A stretch of 39,611 nt of DNA from a virus. The DNA is taken from positions 1-39,611 of the IMG/VR virus record IMGVR_UViG_3300020213_000056; one strand, 5' to 3'. Under the pieces are notes generated by a model that did not search any database, was not told the origin of the DNA, and saw only the letters and a program-made list of their open reading frames with translations. Shown piece by piece: positions 6,988 through 15,765 of the stretch (position 1 is its first letter; each line of letters begins with the position of its first letter). A program made the position numbers and the translations under genes.

Positions 6988-8380
6988 GTCGATCTATCGA
7001 CGGACCCGCGAGGACATCTTCATGTTCTGCGCGGCTATGAATTTCCGCCCGACATGGCAGCAGGCGAGTCTGTTGACGGCTGTCATGGATGCGACAGCTG
7101 GCCGCGGATCGAACTGGATCGCTTGCAAGAGCGGTCAGGGGCCTGGAAAAACCACCGTGGCAGCCATCATCGGCCTCTGGCGCAGTTGGCGGGTCTACGG
7201 GGCCATGACCGTGCTGACGGCGCCGACGATGCGGCAGTGCTCGGACGTCTATTTGGCGGAAGTGCGTCGCTTGATGGAAAAGGCAGACCCCGCCCTTCGA
7301 CGATTCTTCAACGTCACCCAGCGGAAAGTCGAGATCGCGGGGATGCCGGATTGGGGCATCAAAACCGTGACCGCGACGCGGGTCGAAAACGCGCACGGCT
7401 ACCACCAGGCCAACATGACGATCATCGCTGAGGAGGCATCCGGCATCCCGCGAGATATCATCACACAGTTCAAGGGGACTCTCTCGAACGCAGACTCGAT
7501 CTTTCTCCAGATCGGCAATCCGAGCGTGCGGGACTGTGCTTTCTATGACTGTTTTCAAGGTCCGGGCTCGCCCCGCTGGCGGCAGTTTACCCTCAACGCT
7601 GAGGACACGGCCCGAGACTACCCGCAGATCCTTTCACCCCGCAGAAACGAGGATCTGGCCCGGGAGTTCGGGCGAGACAGCGACGTGTACCGTGTACGAG
7701 TACTGGGGGAGTTCCCTAGCCGAGACCCGGACTCCGTCATGTCGGACGAGATGCTTTGGCCGATGACTGATCGGGCGCGGTGTCTGCCGTGCGTGCGAAT
7801 GAGCAACACGAAGCAGTTCGGGATCGATTTCGCCCGGTTCGGAGGCGACGAAAACGTGTGCTATCGCCGCAGCGGCCGAGCCATCATCGAGTGGGAGAGC
7901 CTCTCGAACGCGGAGCCTGTGGAGATAGTGCGTCGAGCCTTCGAGATGCAACGCAAGGCGGGATGGAGAGACAACGACTGCTGGTACGTACCCGACGCAT
8001 CGGGCATGGGGCAGGGCGTGCTGTCGCATCTCTACGAGGCGCACAAGCAGGTGTTTGAGTGGCACAACGGGGGCAGGTCCCCGATGGCTGACTTCAAAAA
8101 CAGGATCACGATGGGGTGGTTCCTCATGGCCCGCATGGTGCGGTCTCCGGAGGGCATCTATCTGCCCGATGACACATCGTTGATCCAGCAGTTGTCGAGT
8201 CGGAAATATTACACCGACTTGAAGGGAAAGCTCGTACTCGAAGATAAAGACGAATACATGAAGCGAGGGCACGATTCTCCCGATCGTGCGGAAGCCTGTG
8301 TCCTCTCGTTCTGCGACATTCTGGCGGCATCGGCTATGGGCGGCAGTGTGCGTCATGCCCAGGCAGGGAGCGCCGCGTGA
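6971..8380 (+). CDS. terL: Terminase large subunit
   Basis: This is the packaging motor ATPase/nuclease that translocates DNA into the prohead and cuts it. The 469-residue product starts at ATG 6971; longer readings run back through the previous gene. The N-terminal ATPase domain has Walker A SGQGPGKT at 54-61 and a Walker B-type IIAEEASGI segment, where the usual Asp-Glu is Glu-Glu preceded by Ala. The C-terminal RNase H-like nuclease domain shows GIDFARFGGDENV, then DASGMGQGV, then SPDRAEA, the acidic pattern of the Terminase_6C family. It is 18 kb from the portal in this map, an unusual separation. It overlaps the zinc-ribbon gene by GTGA. Confidence 0.93.
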   Translation: MNIAIESIYRRTREDIFMFCAAMNFRPTWQQASLLTAVMDATAGRGSNWIACKSGQGPGKTTVAAIIGLWRSWRVYGAMTVLTAPTMRQCSDVYLAEVRRLMEKADPALRRFFNVTQRKVEIAGMPDWGIKTVTATRVENAHGYHQANMTIIAEEASGIPRDIITQFKGTLSNADSIFLQIGNPSVRDCAFYDCFQGPGSPRWRQFTLNAEDTARDYPQILSPRRNEDLAREFGRDSDVYRVRVLGEFPSRDPDSVMSDEMLWPMTDRARCLPCVRMSNTKQFGIDFARFGGDENVCYRRSGRAIIEWESLSNAEPVEIVRRAFEMQRKAGWRDNDCWYVPDASGMGQGVLSHLYEAHKQVFEWHNGGRSPMADFKNRITMGWFLMARMVRSPEGIYLPDDTSLIQQLSSRKYYTDLKGKLVLEDKDEYMKRGHDSPDRAEACVLSFCDILAASAMGGSVRHAQAGSAA

Positions 8381-8607
8381 ACTGCCCGAAATGCCGGGGC
8401 TTGATGCTGGTGCTGCACACCTACCTCTCGCCCGGAGCCACGATTCGCCGGCGAGTTTGTGAGAAGTGTGGAGTGGTAGGCGTGACGCAGGAGGTCATGA
8501 TGGTGGTTGACCCTCCTCGCGGCCAAGGGGCGCACGCTATAGCACAACAGCGTCGGAAGACAGACGCGGGGGCTTCACCACGAGAGGGTCCAGCAGAAAA
8601 GGGATGA
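8377..8607 (+). CDS. Small zinc-ribbon protein
   Basis: A 76-residue product starts at GTG inside the terminase stop (GTGA). Cys3-x2-Cys6 and Cys28-x2-Cys31 form a likely zinc ribbon, and the stretch around RRRVCEKCG resembles the NrdR/Ogr type of DNA-binding ribbon. The C-terminal half is polar and probably disordered. Such proteins can be small transcription factors or DNA-binding accessories to packaging; the function here is unknown. Its 3' end overlaps the convergent gene on the minus strand by 71 bp. Confidence 0.65.
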   Translation: MNCPKCRGLMLVLHTYLSPGATIRRRVCEKCGVVGVTQEVMMVVDPPRGQGAHAIAQQRRKTDAGASPREGPAEKG

Positions 8608-9046
8608 CCCATTGAAGGGTGCTGGCCGTGTTGATAGGCAGGCTTTTGGGGTCTTCGATCGACACCATGCACTTAGTCGGGTTCTTCGAGCGGGCCTTCG
8701 ACAAGCGCTCGGTCTGTGCGTAGAGGTAGAACACCATGCCGGGGGCTTTGAGGGGTGCGAGAGACAAGGCCGTAACCAGGCTCCATGCTTCCGTGGGGAT
8801 GCGAAGGCCCGCGTCGCGAAGTACCTGCTGGCTCATTGCTCGACAGATGCGGCCCCAAGTGTCCAGAGACTCCCCGGGGCCGACTCGATGTCCTGTGTAC
8901 ACCAGCCCCATGTCTCCGGGGCCTACCCGCCCGCACAAAAGCACTTTCCACGGAACCTGGCTCGAAAACACGAGCCCTGAGTAGGTGTAAGCCTTCTCGG
9001 GGGGGTCGATCGGCTCCAGGTCGTTTTGTTCTAGGTCTTTGTTCAT
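8537..9046 (-). CDS. Hypothetical protein at the distal end of the tail operon
   Basis: The 169-residue product has no recognised family. It is mixed alpha/beta, with an acidic N terminus (LEQNDLEPIDPPEKAYTYSG), two glycine-rich GRVGPG/GHRVGPG turns and a central aromatic part. It is the last gene in the leftward structural operon and follows tail-tip genes, so a virion or assembly role is likely. No Shine-Dalgarno sequence is evident before the ATG at 9046. Its 3' end overlaps the plus-strand zinc-ribbon gene. Confidence 0.7.
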   Translation of the reverse strand: MNKDLEQNDLEPIDPPEKAYTYSGLVFSSQVPWKVLLCGRVGPGDMGLVYTGHRVGPGESLDTWGRICRAMSQQVLRDAGLRIPTEAWSLVTALSLAPLKAPGMVFYLYAQTERLSKARSKNPTKCMVSIEDPKSLPINTASTLQWVIPFLLDPLVVKPPRLSSDAVVL

Positions 9047-9064
9047 GTTCGTAGTCTAGCACCT

Positions 9065-9658
9065 TTACGGGTCGTTGGTGCGCCACGACAAGCCGTAGGT
9101 CCATACTCCCAAGGTGGGCGTGTTTCCCCCGTCTACAGCGCTGCGAGACACGCGGAAAGTGTTCTCAGCGGGCACGTCTCCGTTCACGAACGGGACGGCG
9201 ACCGGGACGAGGAAGTTAGGGGCGCCGCCGCCGGTCAAGGTGTATGCGAACGCTCCTGCGTCGGGATAGGCTGGAACAAGGACCGGACGCGCCGCCAACA
9301 GGTTCGAGAGGGAAAGGTCGTGATCGTTTAATGAACCCATGCCGCCGAACAACACGGAGGTCACAGACAGCGTATCTCCGCACCAGAACTGGTATCGGTT
9401 TGTGCCACCGGCAGCACCCGCGCGGAGCCAGATGACCATCAACAGGGGCATACACGCCCACCCCGGCACAGATGCCACAAGGACCGAGCCAACGGTGCCT
9501 CCCGGGGGCGTCAAGCCTTCGACGCGGGAAAGCAGCCCGAACCGCTGGCGGCCCTTCTGCTCATCCATGAACGCAGTGATGACGACGTCCCATCCAGCGA
9601 TTCCGGGGGTGATTGGAGGGGCGTTGACGATTTCGGAGAAAGAGAGAGACTTGATCAT
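9065..9658 (-). CDS. Hypothetical tail-tip-associated protein
   Basis: The 197-residue product is rich in beta-forming residues, glycine and tryptophan, with no signal peptide. It starts 3 bp after the stop of the large tail hub gene, so the two are almost certainly co-translated or co-transcribed. Composition (GSVLVASVPGWACMPLLMV, then LGVWTYGLSWR at the end) suggests a compact beta-sandwich attached to the tail tip. I do not recognise a family. A general similarity in composition to the 2561-3124 product was noted but not proven. Confidence 0.72.
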   Translation of the reverse strand: MIKSLSFSEIVNAPPITPGIAGWDVVITAFMDEQKGRQRFGLLSRVEGLTPPGGTVGSVLVASVPGWACMPLLMVIWLRAGAAGGTNRYQFWCGDTLSVTSVLFGGMGSLNDHDLSLSNLLAARPVLVPAYPDAGAFAYTLTGGGAPNFLVPVAVPFVNGDVPAENTFRVSRSAVDGGNTPTLGVWTYGLSWRTNDP

Positions 9659-9661
9659 GGG

Positions 9662-12298
9662 TCAGGCGCCTGGGACCATAAAGGTAGGGGTGGATATGTG
9701 CCGCGGACGTGCACGGGTAGGGAGGGATTGCGTGCCGTCGGAGTGGTACACGCGGAACTCCCAGATGTTGTAGGGGTTGCTTTCTATGCCGTCACTCAGG
9801 CCGGAGTTCGTACCGTCTGTTACCCTCATTGCGGCAGTGTACACCCACCGGTGGACGCCACGGATCGGGTCCAACGTCGAAGCGGCGGTCACGGTGTAGG
9901 TGGTCTGCGGTAGGAGCGCTTCGAAAGAGATCTCCGAAAAGGTCGGGTCCCAGCACACCTCGATGATGAAGTTTCCGCCGGCCGCAGCAGGTGCCGCGGG
10001 TTGCCCGTAGCCTTGTCCCCCCGCTCCTCCTGTTTTCGCAACAGGAAGCCACTCGAACGCGAGACCCTCGACGGCTCCTTGGATTGGGGTAGTGCTGTAA
10101 ATCAGGTCTCGTCGACAAGGACCGACCGACCCACGGTCGCCCCCATAGGTCAACCACGCCAATGGAGGCGTGCGGGTCGCTTGCGATTCCATCTGGATCG
10201 GATCAGGAATCACCGCTCCGGGTGGCAGGGTGCCGATATTGTTCACCGGAACGCTCTTGGCAAACCGTACGCCAGCCGTTTCAGTCAACGGTGAGACTAG
10301 AATGGTCATCTTGTTGAACGGGATCAGATACGCCTCTTCATTGACGGGATGCACACTCATCGGGTCGTCGACCATCGACCGCAGCCGCGAGTGCCCCGTG
10401 CCGGCACGACCCCGCAGGACGCCCTTGGCCTGCCAGTGAAACCCCGAGATCTGGACAAACTCTCGCACGAACAGGAGCTCGCCCCCCAGCACCATGATCT
10501 GCGAGCCGGACAGCCAAGAAGCAGGCGTCGCGGAGAGATTCAAGGGCACCACGAACTCGTCTCCGTTCTCGTCGACGGTGATCTCAGGCCCATCTTCAAA
10601 CCAGTAGATGTAATCCCGGTTCAACGGTGTAGGCGGCCAGGGGTGCAACAGGAGCCCCCCTGTGCTTGGGGCGCTCTGTGTGCCTTCGACCGAGTATGTC
10701 AGGCCGTCGGCGCTCAGCAGTGCCCCCGCGTTGAAGATCGAGGGGTTGTCGCGGATGCGGAAGATGGCCACCGCTCCAGTGCCGTTAGCGAGAAGGAACG
10801 GGATTTCGTACACGTTGAAGCGGATGTCGGGCTCCAGATCGCCTTCGGGAGCGATCACGGGCAGAGACGGGTCTGCGAAGGGCACGATGTCCTGGTTGAA
10901 AGGATCTCGCAGGAGGTCGAGTTCCACTTCGGGTCCGTCGAACGATGGCTTGACCCCCAACAGACGCACGGCGCCCACACCCGGAAGGGTGAACATCTGC
11001 CCCGGGGTGGCTTCTCGCAGGTTGCGAGCCCCGCGAACCGTGACTCGTGTCGGTTCGTCCAGATCTTCCACCTGTCGCCGAGCCACTACTGCGCTGGCCA
11101 CTGTGCGACTGGTGATCGTGGTCAGGGTGATCTGCTTGGTCCGGCGGTTGTTGCGGATGGATGAGACCGCGTCATCATCCACGTCGATGGTCGCAAACTT
11201 GTACTTTTGCAGGGCGTCCGGGTGCCGGTAGATCAGCTGTGTACCGAAACCTGCGGATGTCTGCAACTTCTCCACCTCTGCGAAAGGAGGCAGGAGCACG
11301 TCGTTGTCCAAGGTGGGCGGGGTGGCCAATGCCTTGCGAACCGGGAGAAAGGACAGCACTCCGCCCACTACGGGGAGCATCAGACCTGCGTCCTGCATGA
11401 CATCCGACACCACTCGATCGACGCTGTCTCCGTCGTTGACCAGGATGTTCATGCCGAGACCTTCGGAGGCGCAGATGGCGCTGACGTTGCTTAGGGCCGC
11501 GAAGTCGATCTGGGATGCGGGCACGCCTCCCCCGTGCGGGAAGGGGGCCGTGAGCACCTGCCAGACCACTGACGCAGGGTTGACGCCACCAGCGATCTGC
11601 TGCGGGCTGAAGGGACCAACCGTCATGTTTCCGGGCACCGAGACGACGTACTCGATGATGGGCCAGTTCGATCCCCCGATGCGGAACTTGTCCCAGACGA
11701 CGTAACACAAGCGGGGCATCCTGGTTGCGATGCCGATCACCGACAACGTGCGAGGGTCGACTACTTGATCGTCTTCCCCCCAATAGATGCGAAGCGTGCC
11801 GTAACCCTCCAACGAGATGGAGCACCCGCTCGGGGCCAGGCGGCTGTTGATGTTCTGCGAGTTCGGGATCAGCACTCCAGATACGTAGATCCCCCTGATT
11901 CTGGCTGCGGGACCGACGCAAAGAGCATGGAACGCCGCTTCGTAACTGACGTTCGTCTTGACCTTCGAGGGGGCGAGGAATCCGAAACCCTTGCCACCCT
12001 CTGCTTCCTCTTCCTCCACGACGACGGTGCGATCGCCGACCCACAGGATCACAGGCCCCACCAGACGATCACCGATCACCAAAGGTACGAAGGACCCGCG
12101 AGTTGAGGATGTCGAGGGCTTGTCAGTCGAGAGGGGCTGCGAGTCTTTTTCCCGGAACAGGAGGCGGGCCAGCAGTGCCGCCCCCACAGCCACGATCAAG
12201 AGTGTGGTGACTTCGGCTCTCAGGAATTCCGGGGCCGGGTTGATGAAGGTGAGAAAGTGCATGGGTGGTAAGTCGCCAGATGGTGCGGATGCCGACAT
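9662..12298 (-). CDS. Tail hub / tip protein, GTA-like
   Basis: The 878-residue protein is the central tail-tip fibre/hub equivalent, probably functioning like lambda J or the gene-transfer-agent megatron. It has a hydrophobic segment near the N terminus (about 27-47, VTTLLIVAVGAALLARLLF), then a VPLVIGDRLVGPVILW segment common at the start of such proteins. The central hub domains include a TRVTVRGARNLREATPGQMF stretch. The signature around GELLFVREFVQISG...GVLRGRAGTGHSR resembles the GTA TIM-barrel/phage tail family. The C-terminal 100 residues are a fibronectin-like beta domain. The ATG at 12298 lies inside the NlpC/P60 gene; a second ATG 12 codons later would keep the hydrophobic segment. 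Confidence 0.82.
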   Translation of the reverse strand: MSASAPSGDLPPMHFLTFINPAPEFLRAEVTTLLIVAVGAALLARLLFREKDSQPLSTDKPSTSSTRGSFVPLVIGDRLVGPVILWVGDRTVVVEEEEAEGGKGFGFLAPSKVKTNVSYEAAFHALCVGPAARIRGIYVSGVLIPNSQNINSRLAPSGCSISLEGYGTLRIYWGEDDQVVDPRTLSVIGIATRMPRLCYVVWDKFRIGGSNWPIIEYVVSVPGNMTVGPFSPQQIAGGVNPASVVWQVLTAPFPHGGGVPASQIDFAALSNVSAICASEGLGMNILVNDGDSVDRVVSDVMQDAGLMLPVVGGVLSFLPVRKALATPPTLDNDVLLPPFAEVEKLQTSAGFGTQLIYRHPDALQKYKFATIDVDDDAVSSIRNNRRTKQITLTTITSRTVASAVVARRQVEDLDEPTRVTVRGARNLREATPGQMFTLPGVGAVRLLGVKPSFDGPEVELDLLRDPFNQDIVPFADPSLPVIAPEGDLEPDIRFNVYEIPFLLANGTGAVAIFRIRDNPSIFNAGALLSADGLTYSVEGTQSAPSTGGLLLHPWPPTPLNRDYIYWFEDGPEITVDENGDEFVVPLNLSATPASWLSGSQIMVLGGELLFVREFVQISGFHWQAKGVLRGRAGTGHSRLRSMVDDPMSVHPVNEEAYLIPFNKMTILVSPLTETAGVRFAKSVPVNNIGTLPPGAVIPDPIQMESQATRTPPLAWLTYGGDRGSVGPCRRDLIYSTTPIQGAVEGLAFEWLPVAKTGGAGGQGYGQPAAPAAAGGNFIIEVCWDPTFSEISFEALLPQTTYTVTAASTLDPIRGVHRWVYTAAMRVTDGTNSGLSDGIESNPYNIWEFRVYHSDGTQSLPTRARPRHISTPTFMVPGA

Positions 12299-12719
12299 TC
12301 TGACACCAACTCAGTGCCGTGGACAATACCTTCCCGCGTCCCGGGAGTCCGCAGCCGTTTGCTGCGTGCCAGAGTTCGTTGGGTCGGCACCCTCCGATGA
12401 GGATATGGCTTTCCACCCTGCCGATGTTGACCGTGACAACATCCCCGAAGAGTACCGGCTCCGTGTCCGGTGCCAGGACCGTGTGCGGGAAGGAATCCAG
12501 GAACCAGCGAATCACTCCTTTGCACCCTTGCGGTTGGTGCTGCGCGATGTGCTGTGGGAGCAAGGGGGGGAGGTCTTCAAACAAGGGACGCTGATGCAGC
12601 CAGTTTAGCGTGACGGCGACGAATCCCACACAATCGACGCCTTGTTTGCTCCGCCCTCCGTCGCGGTAAGGGACGCCTCGCCATGATTCAAGATATTCTT
12701 CGTATTCGTGTACTTGCAT
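12123..12719 (-). CDS. NlpC/P60 tail peptidase
   Basis: This is a cysteine peptidase that cuts peptidoglycan stem peptides, carried on tail tips (lambda K-like, GTA gp14-like). The 198-residue product has the catalytic motif GVDCVGF with Cys30 after WRGVPYRDGG, and ESHILIGG with His105. The domain ends around GIRTIWRLT (about 145), so the last 50 residues are a tail that exists only because the frame stays open over the first 176 bases of the next gene. It begins 3 bp after the stop of the DUF2163-like gene. This is the clearest peptidoglycan-degrading enzyme in the window and may assist entry; no separate endolysin was recognised. Confidence 0.85.
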   Translation of the reverse strand: MQVHEYEEYLESWRGVPYRDGGRSKQGVDCVGFVAVTLNWLHQRPLFEDLPPLLPQHIAQHQPQGCKGVIRWFLDSFPHTVLAPDTEPVLFGDVVTVNIGRVESHILIGGCRPNELWHAANGCGLPGRGKVLSTALSWCQNVGIRTIWRLTTHALSHLHQPGPGIPESRSHHTLDRGCGGGTAGPPPVPGKRLAAPLD

Positions 12720-12722
12720 TTT

Positions 12723-13565
12723 TCAAGCCCCGCCGGTCGGGCTGTCTTCGATGATGGGGTTGTACTGGGGCATGGCTCGCCCTATCCCCATGAAGTTGGC
12801 CGCTTGTCCTCGGGCGGTACAGGCTTCGATGGTTTTGGTGCATCCGGTCCCGACGGTGACCGCTTTTCCGGACCAGGTGTAGTCGACGATCTGCGGGGCG
12901 GGCTTCGCCAGCGTCAGCGTCTTCGAGATGATGTCATGGCTGCGAACCATGATGCGGAGTCCCTCGAACTCCACGAAGCCGCGGGTGTACCTCGCGACGT
13001 TGGCGATGGGGTCATTGTTTGGGAGTGTGGTGAAGACCAGAGATGTCCCACTGACGCTGGTTACCGTGGCGAGTGTCGTGACGACAGGCGCTCCGCACGG
13101 CGCCGATCCGTAGATCCATGAACACCGATCGGTAGCCTTCAAACCCAGCGACACGTCCTTGAATCCGCGACGGGGGGTGTTCACATCCGCCCGCACCAGC
13201 CGCGTACGGCCGCGGTAGTTGGAACGAGTCTTCCCGATGGTGCCTACGAAGGCCACCCGTGGGGTGGCGGAGAGGTCGTTCTGGTCGGCTTCGAGCAGAC
13301 GGACCGTGACCTCGGCGTGGGTCTGAGTGAGCATCTTCCAGATCGGATCGATGTCCGATCGCACCGTTACGCCGACCGCCGAATCTTCGATCCCTCCGTC
13401 CTGTTGGGAGTAGTCGACCTCCAATTCAGGGAGGGAAGAGTACAGCAAGCCGTCCACGATCTGCGCGGAAGGGGATCGGCAGAATCTACGCACCTCCGTC
13501 CACCATGAGAACTCCACGCACAGCAGATAGCCGAAGGATGCAGAAGAGAGATCAATCGGGGGCAT
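12723..13565 (-). CDS. DUF2163/BR0599-like minor tail protein
   Basis: The 280-residue product (start ATG at 13565, giving MPPIDLSSASF...) resembles the DUF2163 / phage BR0599 family found just before the NlpC/P60 gene in gene transfer agents and related siphophages. Recognisable parts are the central LLEADQ...GTIGKTRSNYRG segment, the paired-cysteine CSWIYGSAPCG segment, and the C-terminal signature GCTKTIEACTARGQAANFMG ending in a proline/asparagine-rich motif. The order DUF2163, NlpC/P60, hub is the conserved GTA tail-tip order. An upstream extension to 13736 exists but overlaps the previous gene without family support. Confidence 0.78.
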   Translation of the reverse strand: MPPIDLSSASFGYLLCVEFSWWTEVRRFCRSPSAQIVDGLLYSSLPELEVDYSQQDGGIEDSAVGVTVRSDIDPIWKMLTQTHAEVTVRLLEADQNDLSATPRVAFVGTIGKTRSNYRGRTRLVRADVNTPRRGFKDVSLGLKATDRCSWIYGSAPCGAPVVTTLATVTSVSGTSLVFTTLPNNDPIANVARYTRGFVEFEGLRIMVRSHDIISKTLTLAKPAPQIVDYTWSGKAVTVGTGCTKTIEACTARGQAANFMGIGRAMPQYNPIIEDSPTGGA

Positions 13566-13974
13566 GAGCGGTCCAGTGCTGGAAAGGGCATTCCTCGGTA
13601 CTGTCTTGGATCTTGATGGGCAGCAGACATCCGCAGCCACCGAGGACCTCTTCACATACCCCGAAGCTGTAGCATCCGGAGGGGCATTCTTCGCAGATTC
13701 GCCGGCGATCCTTCTGAATGTGCGGAGGGCAAACACTGATCCCGAGAGCGTTCTTCGTCCATCCGATCGCGCCAGAGATCAACTTCTTCACGCTTGTACC
13801 GCAACCGGCGCAAGGCTCTTTTTCACCCACAGGCGGTTGCCCTGCGGCACCGCGGAACGGAGTCGGGGGGTCTTCCAAGGCGGCTGTTCTCTTCTCGAAG
13901 TCGATCACCGCCGAACCGTGTTCGGTAACGACCCTCACAACGGCGTTAGGGAAGGTTTGTGTTTGGGTCCGCAT
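13552..13974 (-). CDS. Cysteine-rich zinc-binding tail-region protein
   Basis: The 140-residue product has a plain N terminus of about 50 residues and then a dense set of cysteines (CAGCG, CPPH, CEECPSGC, CEE, CGC, CPF). This resembles a widespread phage protein type that reads ...ICEECPSG...CGCLLP.K...CP...W. It probably binds zinc or is cross-linked, and in related phages lies near tail or head genes. It overlaps the DUF2163-like gene by 14 nt, and starts 3 bp after the stop of the large Cys-rich tail protein. The precise role is unknown. Confidence 0.72.
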   Translation of the reverse strand: MRTQTQTFPNAVVRVVTEHGSAVIDFEKRTAALEDPPTPFRGAAGQPPVGEKEPCAGCGTSVKKLISGAIGWTKNALGISVCPPHIQKDRRRICEECPSGCYSFGVCEEVLGGCGCLLPIKIQDSTEECPFQHWTAHAPD

Positions 13975-13977
13975 GGT

Positions 13978-15765
13978 TCATTCACAAACAGGACCGATTG
14001 GGGTGATTTCGAGCAACAGTACCCGGACGTAAGAACAGGTCGCATTGATGCCGTAGATGTCGCACAACAGTTCTCGGCGGAAGGAGTTACAGGTAGCCGT
14101 CTCGATGGATGCAGGCAGATCGGCACTGCAAAGGCTGGAACTGGTGCAGGTGAGAAGACCCCCACCATCATCGATGATTGGAAGGCAGGTCAGACCCCCG
14201 ACATTAGACCCCCACATGGTCGTGGCCGTATCCAGTTCGGCCCATATTGTTCCTGTATCGTTCTGCCAGCGGGCCACCCCTGAGACGCAGGAGTGAAAAG
14301 GCAGCAGCACCACGCAATCCTCCCACAGCACGCAGGCACCGTTACAGTCTGCGTCCGGGTGGTTTTGCCCGCGGTAGGTGGATGACTGCACGCGGAGGAG
14401 ATCCTCGGGACAGACCACACAACCCGGAGAGGCTCCGCAGAGGGGCTGGCATGTCAGGTAGTTGCTGTTCGGCGTCCAAACCGTACCGCCTCCGGGGCCG
14501 GTGAGGGTGTCGAGCGTCGTGTCTGCGGCCATCTCCCGCAGGAGTTCCACCACTGGCCAGGAAGAGCGGGAGTATCTGTCCGAGACCCATTCCTCTTCCA
14601 GCTCGTCGGAGTCCAATCGCACCAGGTGCGCCGAGGACACGAGGTAGTCGGATGCTGTGAAGCTCGGGAGCGGTGGATTGATGTCCAACAAGTGTTCGCC
14701 GGCGGCTTCGACGGAGAAGGTGATTTCGTGGATCGAGGTAAGGGATGTGCTGATCCGGAAAACCGACAGGTGCCCGATCGTCTCCCAATCACGCTCCGAG
14801 GTCGGCGCGGCGAAGTGCAACGTGTTTCCACCATCGATCGACAGCAGGCGAAGTCCAGCGCTGGGGTTGGCGATCCAGAACGGGCGAAGCCGACCACGTA
14901 ACCCGTCGAAGAACTTCGTGAGTGCGAACGACTCGGTGCGCGTGCGGCCTTGAAAGGGGAGTGTGAAGGTGTTGCCCGGGCGGTTGCCGAACAGCTGCAC
15001 GACGCTGGTGATGCCCACTTGCGAGCGTTCACCCAGACGGAAAGCACCAGCCCCCACGTCGACCCATTGCAGATCGAAGGGCAGGATCGGGTGACCGTCG
15101 AAGATCGTGGCGGTAAAGACCCCCGAGGCGACAGTCGCCGCCAACGCCGAAGGCCCCACTGTTTCCGTGAGGACCAATTGCCCCGCGTTCACGATGTCTG
15201 TGACGACATCGGCGGAGAGATTCAGTTCTAGCTGGCACTCCAGGACCGGGAAAGCCAGAGATCCCTGGTGGTAGATCGAAGACAGAGGCGCGTCCAGCAC
15301 GATCGAGGACGGAAGCACTGTCAAAATACGTCGAAATTCGAACTGGTCGGTGATCCCGCTGGCCGAAGGCAGCATCGAGACAAACCACCCCCCGGGCAGG
15401 AATCGCCGATTGGTGAAGTCCCCGGAGTAAGTGTTCGGGCCGATCAAGCCTGTCAGCACGGTCTGGTCGCAGTAGAGCGGCACCGGGGTTCGAGCGCGGG
15501 CGAACCGCAGGAGGATCGAGCGGAGGCGGTGCGTGGCGTCGGCCTGGTACGCGCCAAGAGAGAAAGACAGCGACCGCCCGGGAGAATCGACCAACGCGAA
15601 GCGGTGTTCGGCGGAGGACCAGGAGCCCTCGATCACCGTGCGGTAGCGGCTTTGCAACGTAACCGGCCCGCTCCAATTCGGGGAAAAGAGGGCGACAGGC
15701 TCCCAGAGATCCGAGGAGCCGGGTGTGGCGTTGGCCAGCACCATGTTGGAGCCGATGGTGGTCAT
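13978..15765 (-). CDS. Minor tail protein (distal-tail-like) with Cys-rich C terminus
   Basis: The 595-residue product follows the tape measure through an ATGA overlap, the usual place for the distal tail protein. Features include WSGPVTLQSRYRTVIEG at the N terminus, a SRSLSFSLGAYQA-like beta strand region, and FFDGLRGRLRPFWIANP in the middle, a motif class found where phage tail proteins contain a hub-like barrel. Residues about 435-595 hold 15 cysteines (for example CQPLCGASPGCVVC and DADCNGACVLWEDC), strikingly unlike the cysteine-poor first 430 residues. This suggests a disulfide- or metal-stabilised appended domain on the tail tip, possibly used for host contact. Confidence 0.75.
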   Translation of the reverse strand: MTTIGSNMVLANATPGSSDLWEPVALFSPNWSGPVTLQSRYRTVIEGSWSSAEHRFALVDSPGRSLSFSLGAYQADATHRLRSILLRFARARTPVPLYCDQTVLTGLIGPNTYSGDFTNRRFLPGGWFVSMLPSASGITDQFEFRRILTVLPSSIVLDAPLSSIYHQGSLAFPVLECQLELNLSADVVTDIVNAGQLVLTETVGPSALAATVASGVFTATIFDGHPILPFDLQWVDVGAGAFRLGERSQVGITSVVQLFGNRPGNTFTLPFQGRTRTESFALTKFFDGLRGRLRPFWIANPSAGLRLLSIDGGNTLHFAAPTSERDWETIGHLSVFRISTSLTSIHEITFSVEAAGEHLLDINPPLPSFTASDYLVSSAHLVRLDSDELEEEWVSDRYSRSSWPVVELLREMAADTTLDTLTGPGGGTVWTPNSNYLTCQPLCGASPGCVVCPEDLLRVQSSTYRGQNHPDADCNGACVLWEDCVVLLPFHSCVSGVARWQNDTGTIWAELDTATTMWGSNVGGLTCLPIIDDGGGLLTCTSSSLCSADLPASIETATCNSFRRELLCDIYGINATCSYVRVLLLEITPIGPVCE

